Shown piece after piece: positions 42,714 to 50,889 of a DNA stretch of 64,000 nt (positions are counted from its first letter, which is position 1; every line of letters begins with the position of its first letter). The translations under genes and the position numbers were made by a program. The notes below the pieces were generated by a model. That model did no database searches and was not told where the DNA came from. It saw nothing but the letters and a program-made list of their open reading frames with translations. The DNA is from Herbiconiux daphne (GTDB lineage: Bacteria; Actinomycetota; Actinomycetes; Actinomycetales; Microbacteriaceae). The stretch is from the NCBI RefSeq assembly GCF_024979295.1, contig NZ_JANLCJ010000008.1:93403-157402 (forward strand). The letters are read 5' to 3'.

Positions 42714-43142
42714 ATGACCGACGACGACACCTATTGGGACGCCTTCCCCAACGCGCTCTCCACAACCGATCTCTCCCGGATCCTCAGTGTTGGCCGGCCG
42801 GGTATCTTCACCCGCCTCACCAACGGCGTCATCCCGGCATACCGCCTTGAGCGCAGCTGGATCATCTTCAAGCCCGAGGTACGGGCATGGCTCGACGCCA
42901 ACAGCAATCGCCCCCAGCCCCAGCCGGCTGAGCCCGTGGACGTGCTTGCCGTGTACGCAGAGGAGATGAGTCACCGCGATCTAATGGAGCTATTCGACAA
43001 GTCCAAGCCCACGATCTACCGATGGATGGAGCTTGGAGTGATACCCGCCTTCCACGTCGGCGGCCGCTGGCTCGTCCGCAAGTCTCAGCTACGCCAAGCC
43101 CTTCGCGAGGCTAGTAATCAGAGGGACAATCAGCATGGTTAG
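42714..43142 (+). CDS. Tandem helix-turn-helix (excisionase-like) protein
   Basis: A 142-residue protein with two similar DNA-binding units: STTDLSRILSVGRPGIFTRLTNGVIPAYRLERSWIIF and SHRDLMELFDKSKPTIYRWMELGVIPAFHVGGRWLV. Each is a MerR/excisionase-type winged helix. I favour ATG 42714, where the folded part begins. ATG 42546, overlapping the FHA stop, would add 56 disordered residues and is possible because of the overlap. It may bind paired sites in the conjugation promoters. Confidence 0.7.
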   Translation: MTDDDTYWDAFPNALSTTDLSRILSVGRPGIFTRLTNGVIPAYRLERSWIIFKPEVRAWLDANSNRPQPQPAEPVDVLAVYAEEMSHRDLMELFDKSKPTIYRWMELGVIPAFHVGGRWLVRKSQLRQALREASNQRDNQHG

Positions 43143-43215
43143 TCACAGCCGGAATTTGATCCCGGCAGCTGCCGCTATCAGGAAAGCCGGATGCGCCAAC
43201 TCATCCGGTTCGCCC

Positions 43216-43277
43216 AGATTCGAGAATCTGATTCAGAAGCTGCCGACACACCGCGGCAACTCACAGAATCTGATTCT
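43216..43277. promoter_or_regulatory. Clustered GAATC/GATTC palindromes upstream of an RHH gene
   Basis: Overlapping palindromes AGATTCGAGAATCT and GAATCTGATTC at 43216-43234 are followed by AGAATCTGATTCT at 43265-43277, with another AGATTC near 43287. They lie just before the ribbon-helix-helix gene at 43300. Such arrays of short half-sites are typical operators for this protein class, so self-repression is likely. Confidence 0.55.
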
Positions 43278-43299
43278 TAACGCACATAGATTCAGTGCC

Positions 43300-43536
43300 A
43301 TGACTAGCCAGCGATACCGAGGCGGACGGCAAAGCAAAGGCGACCGCCAAGCACTCATATCCCGTGTCGCCACGCCCCTCGGCGAGGCTGTCCGCGAGAA
43401 AGCCGAAGCCCGAGGGATGAGCGTCAACGACTACATCGCTTCGGTACTCGCCCGCGACGTCGGCATGGCCGACCTCGCACCCCAGTCCCCGATCATGCCC
43501 CGCTATCAGGAGTTGCCGATCTCAGAGGTGGCTTAA
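43300..43536 (+). CDS. Ribbon-helix-helix/Arc-like DNA-binding protein
   Basis: A 78-residue protein. After a basic N-terminus, ALISRVATPLGEAVREKAEARGMSVNDYIASVLARDVG is a ribbon-helix-helix motif of the Arc/HicB-C-terminal kind. The start at ATG 43300 is preferred; the longer frame from 43135 would run through the palindromic operator cluster. It is followed within 10 bp by a strong hairpin. It may regulate the conjugation operon, replication or itself. Confidence 0.75.
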   Translation: MTSQRYRGGRQSKGDRQALISRVATPLGEAVREKAEARGMSVNDYIASVLARDVGMADLAPQSPIMPRYQELPISEVA

Positions 43537-43544
43537 CAGAAAGA

Positions 43545-43566
43545 GCCCGCCGCAAACGCGGCGGGC
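43545..43566 (+). terminator. GC-rich hairpin after the RHH gene
   Basis: GCCCGCCGC and GCGGCGGGC pair perfectly around AAAC. It starts 9 bp after the gene's stop codon. No T-run follows, as is common for actinobacterial terminators. Confidence 0.7.
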
Positions 43567-43655
43567 ATCTCCCACAACCAAGCTCGAACCAACCAGCTGC
43601 CAGGCACGCGGCTCGAGCTCAACCAGATCAACCAACCCTCACGGGAGGTCTCCCT

Positions 43656-43796
43656 ATGTTCAGGATTGTAGGCTCCGCCACAACTGAGCACAGCGGCAAC
43701 ACCGGCGTGTCACCAAATACCCACGCCCCACAACTCACACCTGCAACCGACAGCGTGCGCCCCCTACCCCAGGAGGACCGCATCACAGCCGCTTAA
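43656..43796 (+). CDS. Small ORF (46 codons) between two hairpins, containing an iteron
   Basis: ATG 43656 lies 7 bases after GGGAGG, a good start signal, and the frame ends at TAA 43796, just before a second hairpin (43805). The peptide is Thr/Pro-rich with no recognisable motif. The replication iteron at 43707-43724 is read in this frame as VSPNTH, and the primase gene reads its own iteron the same way. It could be a leader that controls primase expression, or a remnant of a duplicated primase 5' end. Confidence 0.4.
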   Translation: MFRIVGSATTEHSGNTGVSPNTHAPQLTPATDSVRPLPQEDRITAA

Positions 43797-44036
43797 CAAG
43801 AAGCGGCCCGCCGCAACGCGACGGGCCAAAGCCTCTCAGCCGCTCACCTGCGACAAGTTTGGCGACCCAAACAGGTGCAGCGGCCGATCTATCAGCAAAG
43901 ACCGGATCAGATCCGGGCCTTTGACGTACCCACCCACCGGAGTGGAGGTATCCCCATCGTAACGCGCCAACCCCCCACAACTGCAGCACAACCGGGCGGC
44001 GTGTCACCAAATACCCACCCGTCACCAGATACCCAC
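43707..44036 (+). repeat. Upstream iterons (three copies)
   Basis: GTCACCAAATACCCAC occurs at 43709-43724 and 44003-44018, with a one-base variant GTCACCAGATACCCAC at 44021-44036. They match, in the other orientation, the iteron array of the origin at 45979-46619. They lie in and just after the start of the primase gene, where RepA bound to them could repress it. Confidence 0.8.
43805..43827 (+). terminator. GC-rich hairpin before the primase gene
   Basis: GGCCCG-C-CGC and GCG-A-CGGGCC pair around AAC with one mismatch. It follows the small ORF and precedes the primase gene, so it may end the former or attenuate the latter. Confidence 0.5.
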
Positions 44037-45923
44037 ACCGCATGGGAGCTCACCCGGCGCATCAGCCCCCGCGACCAAGTCCGCATCATGGTCCGTGAAG
44101 CCGACGGCCAACTCCGCGCCAACGAATACCCCCACCTGCACCGCCTCAACCCCCACACACCCACCACCCCCTGGTGCATGAGGCTCGCCGATAACCACGG
44201 TATCTTCCGACTGCTCTGCTTCGACTTCGACGCCAAAGCCGACGAACCCGAAACCGCACAAGACGACTGCGACGCACTCAGCACCCTCCTCACAGCCCAC
44301 AACGTGCCGCACCTGATCTGCGAATCCTCGACCTCCGGCGGCCGACACATTTGGATCGCCCCCCGAGGCGGACTCTCCGCCCCCGCCACCGCCGCCCTCG
44401 CAACCGCAGCCCGCGCCCACTACCGAAGCCTCGACCACGGCATGCTCCTCAACGCCCGCGAAGGCGCTGCCCGCCCGCCTCTGTCACCCCACCGGAACGG
44501 AAGCCACTCCACCGTGCTTCGCGGCACCACCGACAGCCTCCTGAACGCAGGAGCGGAACCTGCCGCACTCACCGCCGTAACCGTCGCCCTCGAAGACACC
44601 GCTCCCCGCGCGCACACGGAACAAAGCGGACCTTCCGGGCCCACCAACAACCACCGCCCCCACCGCAAGCTCACCAGCTGGGGCGAAGCCCACATGGCCA
44701 CCGTGCGAGGCGGCAACAACCCGTCCTGGACCGGGTTCATGTGCCTCCTCGCCGCCGCGACGGCCGGCTGGAGCAGCCGCGACATCGAACACGCCGCACG
44801 CACCGCCCCCGGCATGGAGCACTACCGCACCAAGAACACCGGCCGCGGCACACGACGCCCCAGAACCATTCACGAAGCGACAGAACGCCTCAACAGGCAA
44901 TGGGCCAAAGCACAAGACATCGCAACCTTCCGCCAAAGCCTTCCACCCAGCACGCGCATCCAGGACCTCAGTCAACTCGACGGCATCATCACCACCACCG
45001 AGACCCTCCTGCAGCGCCTCCACGCAAGCCCCGGCCGATGGGGACGCACCGAAGCCGCCGTCAGCCAACGCTCCGTTCTCCTCGCCCTGACGTACCTCAG
45101 CATGCACACCGGCAAAGAGATCATCAGTGCATCCATCCGCGACCTCGCCCTCCTCGCCGGCATCGGACGCACCACCGCCAACACCGCTCTCAAAGCGCTC
45201 ACCACCGACGGCTGGATCGAAACGATCAGGACCGCAGACGGTCCCAACGCGCGCGAATTCAGGCTAACCCCCGACTTTTCCACACCCTCTGACAAGGACC
45301 GGTCACAACCTTTTAATAACCCCCGCCCCCCGGGTCAGCTCTTCAGTACCCGCACCGTGATCCTCAACAAGCTCACGCACCTCCTGACCGACGGCCGGCA
45401 CGACCTCTTCACCCGTGCTGGCCACGGACATACCGCCGGACGAATCTACGCAGAGCTCCGTGATCGGCCAGACCCGATCACTGTCGATGGCGCGGCAGAA
45501 CTCCTCGGCATCGACCGGCGAACCGCGACCACAGCTCTGAGTCGGCTTCGGCACTCACGACTCGTCATCAAACGTGGCTCCGGCTGGACACGGTCCGTCC
45601 GTGACTTGCGCGATGCCGCTGCTCGGAAGCTCGGGGTCCTCGGAACCCTCGCTGCTCGAGCGCGGCGCTACGGCGAAGAACGAGAAGTCTGGGCATGGTG
45701 GCTGGCCGAATACGACACCATGACCAGCAGCCCACGCCAACGACCAAAACGCCCCCACGTGTCAGCCCGCCCCATCTTTCGCGACGCCGGGACCGGGGAA
45801 CGAAACTGGCCCAGATACCCACGCTCAGCCGATGGCCGAGGAAACCACCGCGAGGCACGCCAATACGTCAACGCCGGCTACCTCAACCCCGACAGTCGCT
45901 GGCAGCTCGGCGACGTCGCGTAG
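43875..45923 (+). CDS. Plasmid replication protein: archaeo-eukaryotic-type primase with winged helices
   Basis: A 682-residue replication protein. The primase core shows the metal-binding FDFDAKADEPETAQDD and the SGGRHIWI motif with its histidine, then REGAARPPLSPHRNG. A primase-C-terminal-like region follows to about residue 330. Two winged-helix units come later (DLALLAGIGRTTANTALKALTTDGWI near 420 and GAAELLGIDRRTATTALSRLRHSRLV near 550), and the tail is basic. GTG 43875 gives the longest frame but lacks a good ribosome site; GTG 44001, at the iteron, is an alternative. It probably primes or initiates replication at the adjacent iteron origin with RepA. Confidence 0.82.
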   Translation: MQRPIYQQRPDQIRAFDVPTHRSGGIPIVTRQPPTTAAQPGGVSPNTHPSPDTHTAWELTRRISPRDQVRIMVREADGQLRANEYPHLHRLNPHTPTTPWCMRLADNHGIFRLLCFDFDAKADEPETAQDDCDALSTLLTAHNVPHLICESSTSGGRHIWIAPRGGLSAPATAALATAARAHYRSLDHGMLLNAREGAARPPLSPHRNGSHSTVLRGTTDSLLNAGAEPAALTAVTVALEDTAPRAHTEQSGPSGPTNNHRPHRKLTSWGEAHMATVRGGNNPSWTGFMCLLAAATAGWSSRDIEHAARTAPGMEHYRTKNTGRGTRRPRTIHEATERLNRQWAKAQDIATFRQSLPPSTRIQDLSQLDGIITTTETLLQRLHASPGRWGRTEAAVSQRSVLLALTYLSMHTGKEIISASIRDLALLAGIGRTTANTALKALTTDGWIETIRTADGPNAREFRLTPDFSTPSDKDRSQPFNNPRPPGQLFSTRTVILNKLTHLLTDGRHDLFTRAGHGHTAGRIYAELRDRPDPITVDGAAELLGIDRRTATTALSRLRHSRLVIKRGSGWTRSVRDLRDAAARKLGVLGTLAARARRYGEEREVWAWWLAEYDTMTSSPRQRPKRPHVSARPIFRDAGTGERNWPRYPRSADGRGNHREARQYVNAGYLNPDSRWQLGDVA

Positions 45924-45978
45924 CGGACCACACGGCTCAAGGCGGTAGTTCTGGCCGTCCAATGACGCGGAACATACC

Positions 45979-46619
45979 GTCACCAAATACCCATGCTTGC
46001 TCGAATCGCATCCCTCGAGCCGCACGATATCCGCTGTGGGCATCTGATGACACTGTCGATCACAGTGCTCAGCAGGTTCGATAGCAACGATTGATGGGTA
46101 TTTGGTGACGCCCATCTGCGCTGAATCGTGGGTATCCGGTGACGTCCCGGCTCTCTGCGCCTGCTACATACCTGCGTCACCAAAGTCCCCCGCGAAGTCC
46201 ATGGGTACTTGGTGACAGACGTGGGTCTTCTGTGACGTCCCCGTGGGTATCTGACGACGCCGGCGTGGGTATCTCATGACAACCAGTTTCAAACCCATCG
46301 CCTTCGATCCTTGCAATGACGGCGATCTCGGGCACGCATCGCTTGGCCCCTGTAGTTCTGCAGATAGTTCCGCCGGTAGGAGATTTCATTTCTCGAGGCG
46401 ACCACACAGCGGATGGGCGTTCAATCACACGACTCGGACTTGAGCAGGCCGAAGATGAAAGGCCACGAACGCCCCACCGTAGGTCCCGCGGTCGTCCACA
46501 AACGCCTGGACCCGTCACGGCGAACCCCAGGCCACTTCGCCCTGACGCGCCCCGTGGGTAATTAGTGACAGGCACCCGTGGGCAATTAGTGACGCCCCAC
46601 ACCATGGGTACTTGGTGAC
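45979..46619. repeat. Iteron array: probable plasmid replication origin
   Basis: About twelve copies of a 16-bp iteron, consensus RTGGGTATYTGGTGAC on the plus strand. Copies begin at 45979 (reverse orientation), 46036, 46094, 46128, 46176 (reverse, poor), 46201, 46221, 46243, 46265, 46554, 46578 and 46604. A gap without iterons (46281-46553) separates the two groups and holds TCGTCCACA at 46492-46500, one mismatch from a DnaA box. The array lies between the primase and RepA genes, which both end or point towards it. There is no coding gene in the interval. This is the standard layout of an iteron-controlled origin. Confidence 0.88.
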
Positions 46620-46651
46620 GCCGGCTTGTCAGTCAGAAACCAGCTCGGCGG

Positions 46652-47575
46652 TTAGAGAAGCTCGACCCGACGCTTCGTCGGCGGGATATGCGGGCGCGAC
46701 GGCCGCAGCACCAAGAACTCCGGCGTCACCTCAACATTCAGCTCCGGATACACCAGCCTGACTTCGTGAAGATTCTTGATGAACGCCGCCTTGAACTGAC
46801 GGATCGACCCGTACTGCCCCCCGAACTGATCGTTCAACTCCGTCCACCGAATCTTCGCCGGCCTCGTCAACGTGAACACCCGGTACGTCGCCCACAGGTA
46901 AATATCGAGCCTCATCGGCGACGAGCCCAGAGCACGCATCGCCTCCAGATGCACCGGCACCGGAGCATCGACGATCGACCGGTAGAACGACTCGGACAAC
47001 GTCACCGACGATGACCACAACCCCTTGTTCTCATCGCCGACCTCCTTGGAGAACCACAACTGCACAGTGTCCGCGATCTGGAAGTATTTCGTCACTTCAC
47101 CGCGGCCGTTTTCGTTCATCGCCAGGCCGCGCACGAACAGCTGCGAGCCAAACAACCGCTGGAGCTGCTCGGTGAGTCGCTTCGCGTCCCGCCCGCCCTT
47201 GGCCAAGCCGATCTTCTGCATAAAAGTGTTCATGCTTGAGCCCAACTGCAGCACCGGGGCCTGTGTGCGGACCGCTTCTGTTGCAATCCAGGTGAGCGCA
47301 TGCCGCGGCAGTAGCCCGTACGCGAACCCCTCGTACTTCGTGCCGTCTGCGTTCGACAGAAGGGCAGGGCGCATTGTCAGCTCGACATCGCCGTTCTTCC
47401 GAGTCCAGAAAGGCACATCTCCCGGGTCGCGGTAGGGCAACGACACCTGCGCCCACACCCGCGCGCTATAGCCAACGAGCGGGTTGCTGTCGTCCTGTTC
47501 CTGAGCCGCGGCGAAGGTCAACGCCTTGAGGCGATCCCTCGGAATTCGTGGCACCGACGGTTCGACAGCGCTCAC
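46652..47575 (-). CDS. repA: RepA replication initiator (plasmid-encoded RepA family)
   Basis: A 307-residue initiator resembling the 'plasmid-encoded RepA' family: RVWAQVSLPYRDPGDVPFWTRKNGDVELTMRP, then YGLLPRHALTWIATEAVRTQ and PMRLDIYLWATYRVF. Paired winged-helix domains would bind the iterons that begin 33 bp after its stop. The GTG at 47575 overlaps the stop of the upstream ribbon-helix-helix gene (GTGA), so that small protein probably sets RepA level and copy number. It appears full length, without frameshift, so the origin could be active. Confidence 0.88.
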   Translation of the reverse strand: MSAVEPSVPRIPRDRLKALTFAAAQEQDDSNPLVGYSARVWAQVSLPYRDPGDVPFWTRKNGDVELTMRPALLSNADGTKYEGFAYGLLPRHALTWIATEAVRTQAPVLQLGSSMNTFMQKIGLAKGGRDAKRLTEQLQRLFGSQLFVRGLAMNENGRGEVTKYFQIADTVQLWFSKEVGDENKGLWSSSVTLSESFYRSIVDAPVPVHLEAMRALGSSPMRLDIYLWATYRVFTLTRPAKIRWTELNDQFGGQYGSIRQFKAAFIKNLHEVRLVYPELNVEVTPEFLVLRPSRPHIPPTKRRVELL

Positions 47576-47763
47576 GACGGATCAGCCTTCTGATCTCCAC
47601 TCCCCCACGTGGACCGGATGGCCGTCTCAACCGCAGCACGCAAGCTGATCCCCTCGCGAGCCGCCACCTCGTCCAGCAACTCGCGGTTCTCAAGCGACAC
47701 ACGGGTGTTCAGCTGGACTGCGACATCACGCTTTCTTGGGGGCTTGCTGTCGATCGTCGTCAT
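47572..47763 (-). CDS. Ribbon-helix-helix regulator coupled to repA
   Basis: A 63-residue protein (start ATG 47763, after GGAGGA; ATG 47766 is too close to that site). RDVAVQLNTRVSLENRELLDEVAAREGISLRAAVETAIRSTW is a ribbon-helix-helix with one clear DNA-binding strand. The 4-bp overlap with repA suggests a copy-number repressor of the CopG type. It diverges from the ParB-like gene at 48130. Confidence 0.8.
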   Translation of the reverse strand: MTTIDSKPPRKRDVAVQLNTRVSLENRELLDEVAAREGISLRAAVETAIRSTWGSGDQKADPS

Positions 47764-47956
47764 CATTCCTCCACAGCGCTAGATAGCTCGCTAGCGTGCT
47801 ATCAATCCTGACGCTCCCAACGGAGGCCCCTCGGATTCACCTCCGGCGCGTCGAATACCGCCCAAAGCCTCTGCCCCGGACGACTCAGGGCTGTTACGAG
47901 TCTCGGTGCTGGCTTCGCCAGCCAGCGGAGCCGCGACGCGGCAGATGCCGACCCGA

Positions 47957-48109
47957 ATTTTCCGTCTGTCTGGCCACTCCACGATAGTTCGCTCCCTGGC
48001 CGGCGTTCCGGGCTTTCGCGGCATATCCTCGCTGCGCTCCGGTATTCCACGACCCGGCACTCCGGCCAGTCCGCTCTCCATCGCTGCGCTTGCCAGACAG
48101 GCAGAAAAT
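47957..48109 (+). promoter_or_regulatory. Leading-region inverted-repeat element A (before ParB-like gene)
   Basis: A nested hairpin of about 150 nt that ends 20 bp before the ParB-like start. The outer stem pairs ATTTTC..CTGTCTGGC (47957-47974) with GCCAGACAG..GAAAAT (48092-48109). The inner stem pairs CTGGCCGG (47996) with CCGGCCAG (48062) and CCGGG (48008) with CCCGG (48053). The core is CTTTCGCGGCATATCCTC (48013) facing CCGGTATTCCACGA (48039). It shares parts with elements at 49726, 51517 and 54744. A promoter active on single-stranded DNA is the leading idea. Confidence 0.65.
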
Positions 48110-48129
48110 CAGTTGAGGGAGAGAACCCA

Positions 48130-49563
48130 ATGACCACCACCAACGCCACCGTCGCCACCCAGCAGGGCACCGTGGAGCACATCGACCCGAACCGGATCGT
48201 CGTCGAGGCGAACGTGCGTACCGACGCGAAACTGCCCGCCGATTTCCTGGCCAGCATCAAGCAGAACGGTGTGCTGACACCGATCCTCGCCCGCCGCGAC
48301 GAGCACGGCAACGTGATCGTGCGAGCCGGTCAGCGCCGCACCCTCGCGGCCCGTGAGGTCGGGCTGGCCAGTATCCCCGCCTACATCGTCGCGGCCGACG
48401 AAAAGACCGTAGATCGCATCGTTCAGCAGATGGCCGAGAACGAGCACCGCGAGGCCGTCACCGACGCCGACCGGGTGGCCGCCTACCAGCAGCTCGCCTT
48501 CGAGGGATTGACGCCGACCGTGATCGCCAAACGGCTCAACACCAAGCCCGCAACCGTGAAGGCCGGAATCGCCGTGGCGGAAAACGACGCCGCCGCGTCC
48601 GCCATCGTGTCGCACTCGCTGACCCTCGACCAGGCGGCAACGCTGATCGAGTTCGAGGGCGACGACGACACCGTGGCCGACCTGATCGAGACCGCGACCA
48701 CCGACCCCGGCCAGTTCGCCCACACCGCCCAGCGGGCACGCGATGAGAAAGCTCGGGCCGAGGAAAAAGCCGCAGTCGAAGCCGAATACGCCGCACGTGG
48801 ATACACGGTGCTCGATCGGGAGCGCGGCCACTACGAAACGGACTACACCCTGGTACGCAACCTCGTGAGCGCAGACGGTGAAAGCCTCACCCAGAAGCAG
48901 ATCGATACCGCCGAGGGTCGCGCCGTCTGCGTCGGGACCTACTTCGGCGGTCAGGTCCGCGCGACGTTCTACATCGCCGACCCGAAAGCAGCAGGGTTCC
49001 GGAAGTCGAGCGGAAACGGAGCGACCAGCGGCCCGATGACCGACGAGCAAAAAACCGAGCGCAAAACTCTGATCGCCAACAACGAGGCATGGGCTAGCGC
49101 CGAGGTCGTGCGCCGGGAGTGGCTGGCGTCGTTCCTGTCCCGCAAGACCCTGCCGAAGGATGCGGCACAGTTCATCGCCCAGGGTCTCACCGTCCACGGT
49201 CTGACGGTCGGCTCCGCCTCGCGCGACGGGAACGCCCTCGCCCACGAGCTGATGGGCGTCGAGCGCGGCGGGTACTATGACCGCGACAAGCTGGCGGGAA
49301 TCGTGACCACGACCCCCGCAAAGGCACGGAACGTGACGCTGGCTGTGGTGCTCGGTGGGATCGAGTCGAACACGAGCAAGATGACGTGGCGCTCCCCCGG
49401 CTCCCGCGACGGCCACTACTTCACCCAGCTCGAAACCTGGGGTTACACCCTGAGTGACGTGGAGAAGATCGTCGTGGCTGGCGCGCGCGTCGACGTTATG
49501 ACCGAGGCTCCCGCGGCCGAGCAGGACGACACCGGCGACGACGCAGACCAGTTCGAGGAGTAG
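48130..49563 (+). CDS. ParB/sulfiredoxin-like nuclease-domain protein (leading-region type)
   Basis: A 477-residue protein. The N-terminal ParB domain is clear: HIDPNRIVVEANVRTD, then GVLTPILARRDEHGNVIVRAGQRRTLAAREVGL and AENEHREAVTDADRVAAY. A helix-turn-helix follows (TPTVIAKRLNTKPATVKAGI). The rest, about 280 residues, is a large uncharacterised domain. It is not beside a parA, unlike the partition genes at 52703-54188. ParB-like proteins of this kind mark the leading region of conjugative plasmids, where early genes protect incoming DNA. The ATG follows GAGGGAGAG, downstream of element A. Confidence 0.85.
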   Translation: MTTTNATVATQQGTVEHIDPNRIVVEANVRTDAKLPADFLASIKQNGVLTPILARRDEHGNVIVRAGQRRTLAAREVGLASIPAYIVAADEKTVDRIVQQMAENEHREAVTDADRVAAYQQLAFEGLTPTVIAKRLNTKPATVKAGIAVAENDAAASAIVSHSLTLDQAATLIEFEGDDDTVADLIETATTDPGQFAHTAQRARDEKARAEEKAAVEAEYAARGYTVLDRERGHYETDYTLVRNLVSADGESLTQKQIDTAEGRAVCVGTYFGGQVRATFYIADPKAAGFRKSSGNGATSGPMTDEQKTERKTLIANNEAWASAEVVRREWLASFLSRKTLPKDAAQFIAQGLTVHGLTVGSASRDGNALAHELMGVERGGYYDRDKLAGIVTTTPAKARNVTLAVVLGGIESNTSKMTWRSPGSRDGHYFTQLETWGYTLSDVEKIVVAGARVDVMTEAPAAEQDDTGDDADQFEE

Positions 49564-49725
49564 CAAGCCCCCGGCGTGGCAGTTCCCCACTGCTGTCACG
49601 CCGGGTCCACTCCCCCGGCCCCGGCACGGAGGCCGGAACCTCTTTCCGACAGCGGAACACCGGCGCGGCCGGCGCCAGGCCTATTCGGGATTGGAGCCGC
49701 TGCGCGGCACTGTGCTGTTCGAGCA

Positions 49726-49877
49726 TTTTTCCGTCTGTCTGGCCACTTCACGATAGTTCGCTCCCAGCCCTCCGTGCCCACCAATCCGGACGCGCCCTGA
49801 CGGGCTTATTTCCCCCGGATTAATGCGCACTACGGGCCGTCCACTCTCAATCGATCCGCTTGCCAGACAGGCAAAAA
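49726..49877 (+). promoter_or_regulatory. Leading-region inverted-repeat element B
   Basis: The outer stem pairs TTTTT..CTGTCTGGC (49726-49743) with GCCAGACAG..AAAAA (49862-49877). The TTTTC/GAAAA pair of element A becomes TTTTT/AAAAA here, a compensating change. The left side continues with CACGATAGTTCGCTCCC, nearly as in A. The inner part differs and has ATCCGG/CCGGAT. It ends 24 bp before the gene at 49902, followed by the same GGTTGAGGGAGAG. Confidence 0.6.
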
Positions 49878-49901
49878 GATCGGTTGAGGGAGAGAGAACC
49901 C

Positions 49902-50141
49902 ATGAGCACAACCCTTGAAAACATCGTCCGTGGCCAGATGGTCGCCTATCTCGTCGGGCGGGTGATTACCTGCCCCGTCACCGGAGCCGTTCTCGACGCG
50001 CGGACCTGCGTGACGTTCATTGACGCCGACGGTGACCCAGCCTACGTCGTGTCCCCCGAGGCGTGGGAGGCGATCAAGACCAACGCGAAGGCCCGCGTCT
50101 ACTTCGAGGGCACCCGCGGATTCACCCTCCCCGAGAACTAA
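49902..50141 (+). CDS. Small leading-region protein of unknown function
   Basis: A 79-residue protein starting after GAGGGAGAGAG, the same start signal as the ParB-like gene. It contains a Cys-Pro-x-Thr-Gly turn (ITCPVTGAVLDARTC) and a strand-rich middle (VTFIDADGDPAYVVSP). No known family recognised. Being first behind a conserved leader element and next to ParB-like and ArdC genes, it is a candidate early-expressed protective protein. Confidence 0.7.
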   Translation: MSTTLENIVRGQMVAYLVGRVITCPVTGAVLDARTCVTFIDADGDPAYVVSPEAWEAIKTNAKARVYFEGTRGFTLPEN

Positions 50142-50158
50142 GAGACGCCGTGCTGATT

Positions 50159-50374
50159 ATGACCACCCCCGCAGGGGACACCATCACCGCCGCCGACGAG
50201 ATCGAGCTGGCCTCGAAATGGCTCGACAAGCAGCACGGCGAGGGCTGGGAGAAGGGCGTCATTCCCTTCGAGGAGCACGACGCCGTGTGGTCGACCGTCG
50301 AGGAGCTCGACCTGATGCGCTCCGGCCTGATCGTCGGATTCACCGTCACCGAACCCACCACTTTCGATCACTGA
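50159..50374 (+). CDS. Small leading-region protein
   Basis: A 71-residue acidic protein (ATG 50159; GTG 50150 is an alternative), mainly helical at first (ITAADEIELASKWLDKQHGEGW), then a strand segment. It lies 17 bp after the previous gene and 11 bp before the next, clearly one unit. Its acidic character would suit a DNA-mimic anti-restriction protein, but nothing more supports that. Confidence 0.65.
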   Translation: MTTPAGDTITAADEIELASKWLDKQHGEGWEKGVIPFEEHDAVWSTVEELDLMRSGLIVGFTVTEPTTFDH

Positions 50375-50385
50375 GGAGACACACC

Positions 50386-50823
50386 ATGACCGTCACCAAT
50401 ACGAACACCTATCGCGGCATCCTGATCGGTGCCGACCAACTGCAGCAGGTCACCGTGCCCGCCGAGCTGACATGGCGGGCGATCCAGCAGGCGATCGACG
50501 CCCGGAACTTCGACGTCGTGCGCTGCCGAGACGGCATCGACCTTTACGTAGACGACGAGGGCGCGATCAACGGGGCGCCGTTCAACCTGCCGCTGACGAT
50601 CATCGCCCACGCGCTCGGCCACCCCGCCGCCCTCTTCGGCTCGGCGCTGGCGCTGACCGCCGATGACGACGGCGACACAACGGGACTCAGCGACGCGCAG
50701 GCCAAGGTCGTTACCGACGCGATCGAGCAGACACCCTCCCCCGAGGTCGTCGACGCCGTGGTGGCCACACTGAGAGTGCACCCGGCATTCCTGCCGATCA
50801 TCGCCATGCTCCGGTCGCTCTGA
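50386..50823 (+). CDS. DUF3846-like protein
   Basis: A 145-residue protein. Residues 10-70 (YRGILIGADQLQQVTVPAELTWRAIQQAIDARNFDVV, then LYVDDEGAINGAPFNLPLTIIAHAL) follow the DUF3846 pattern, a short domain found in phage and plasmid proteins where a conserved Asn-x-x-x-T precedes a hydrophobic segment. The C-terminal helix-rich part is variable. The ATG follows GAGGAGAC. Function unknown; it is part of the unit behind element B. Confidence 0.65.
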   Translation: MTVTNTNTYRGILIGADQLQQVTVPAELTWRAIQQAIDARNFDVVRCRDGIDLYVDDEGAINGAPFNLPLTIIAHALGHPAALFGSALALTADDDGDTTGLSDAQAKVVTDAIEQTPSPEVVDAVVATLRVHPAFLPIIAMLRSL

Positions 50824-50889
50824 CCCGCCCGGGTGCGGGGCCGCCCCCGCACCCCCCCACCCGCACACCACCAGTCCAAGGAGAGCACC

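Noticed and set aside
43135..43299. Longer N-terminus for the ribbon-helix-helix protein at 43300
   Set aside because: It would be encoded by the palindromic operator cluster, and the added residues have no family counterpart.
45979..46619. CRISPR-like array
   Set aside because: Repeats are 16 bp, vary in sequence, occur in both orientations and are irregularly spaced; they are iterons beside repA and a primase.
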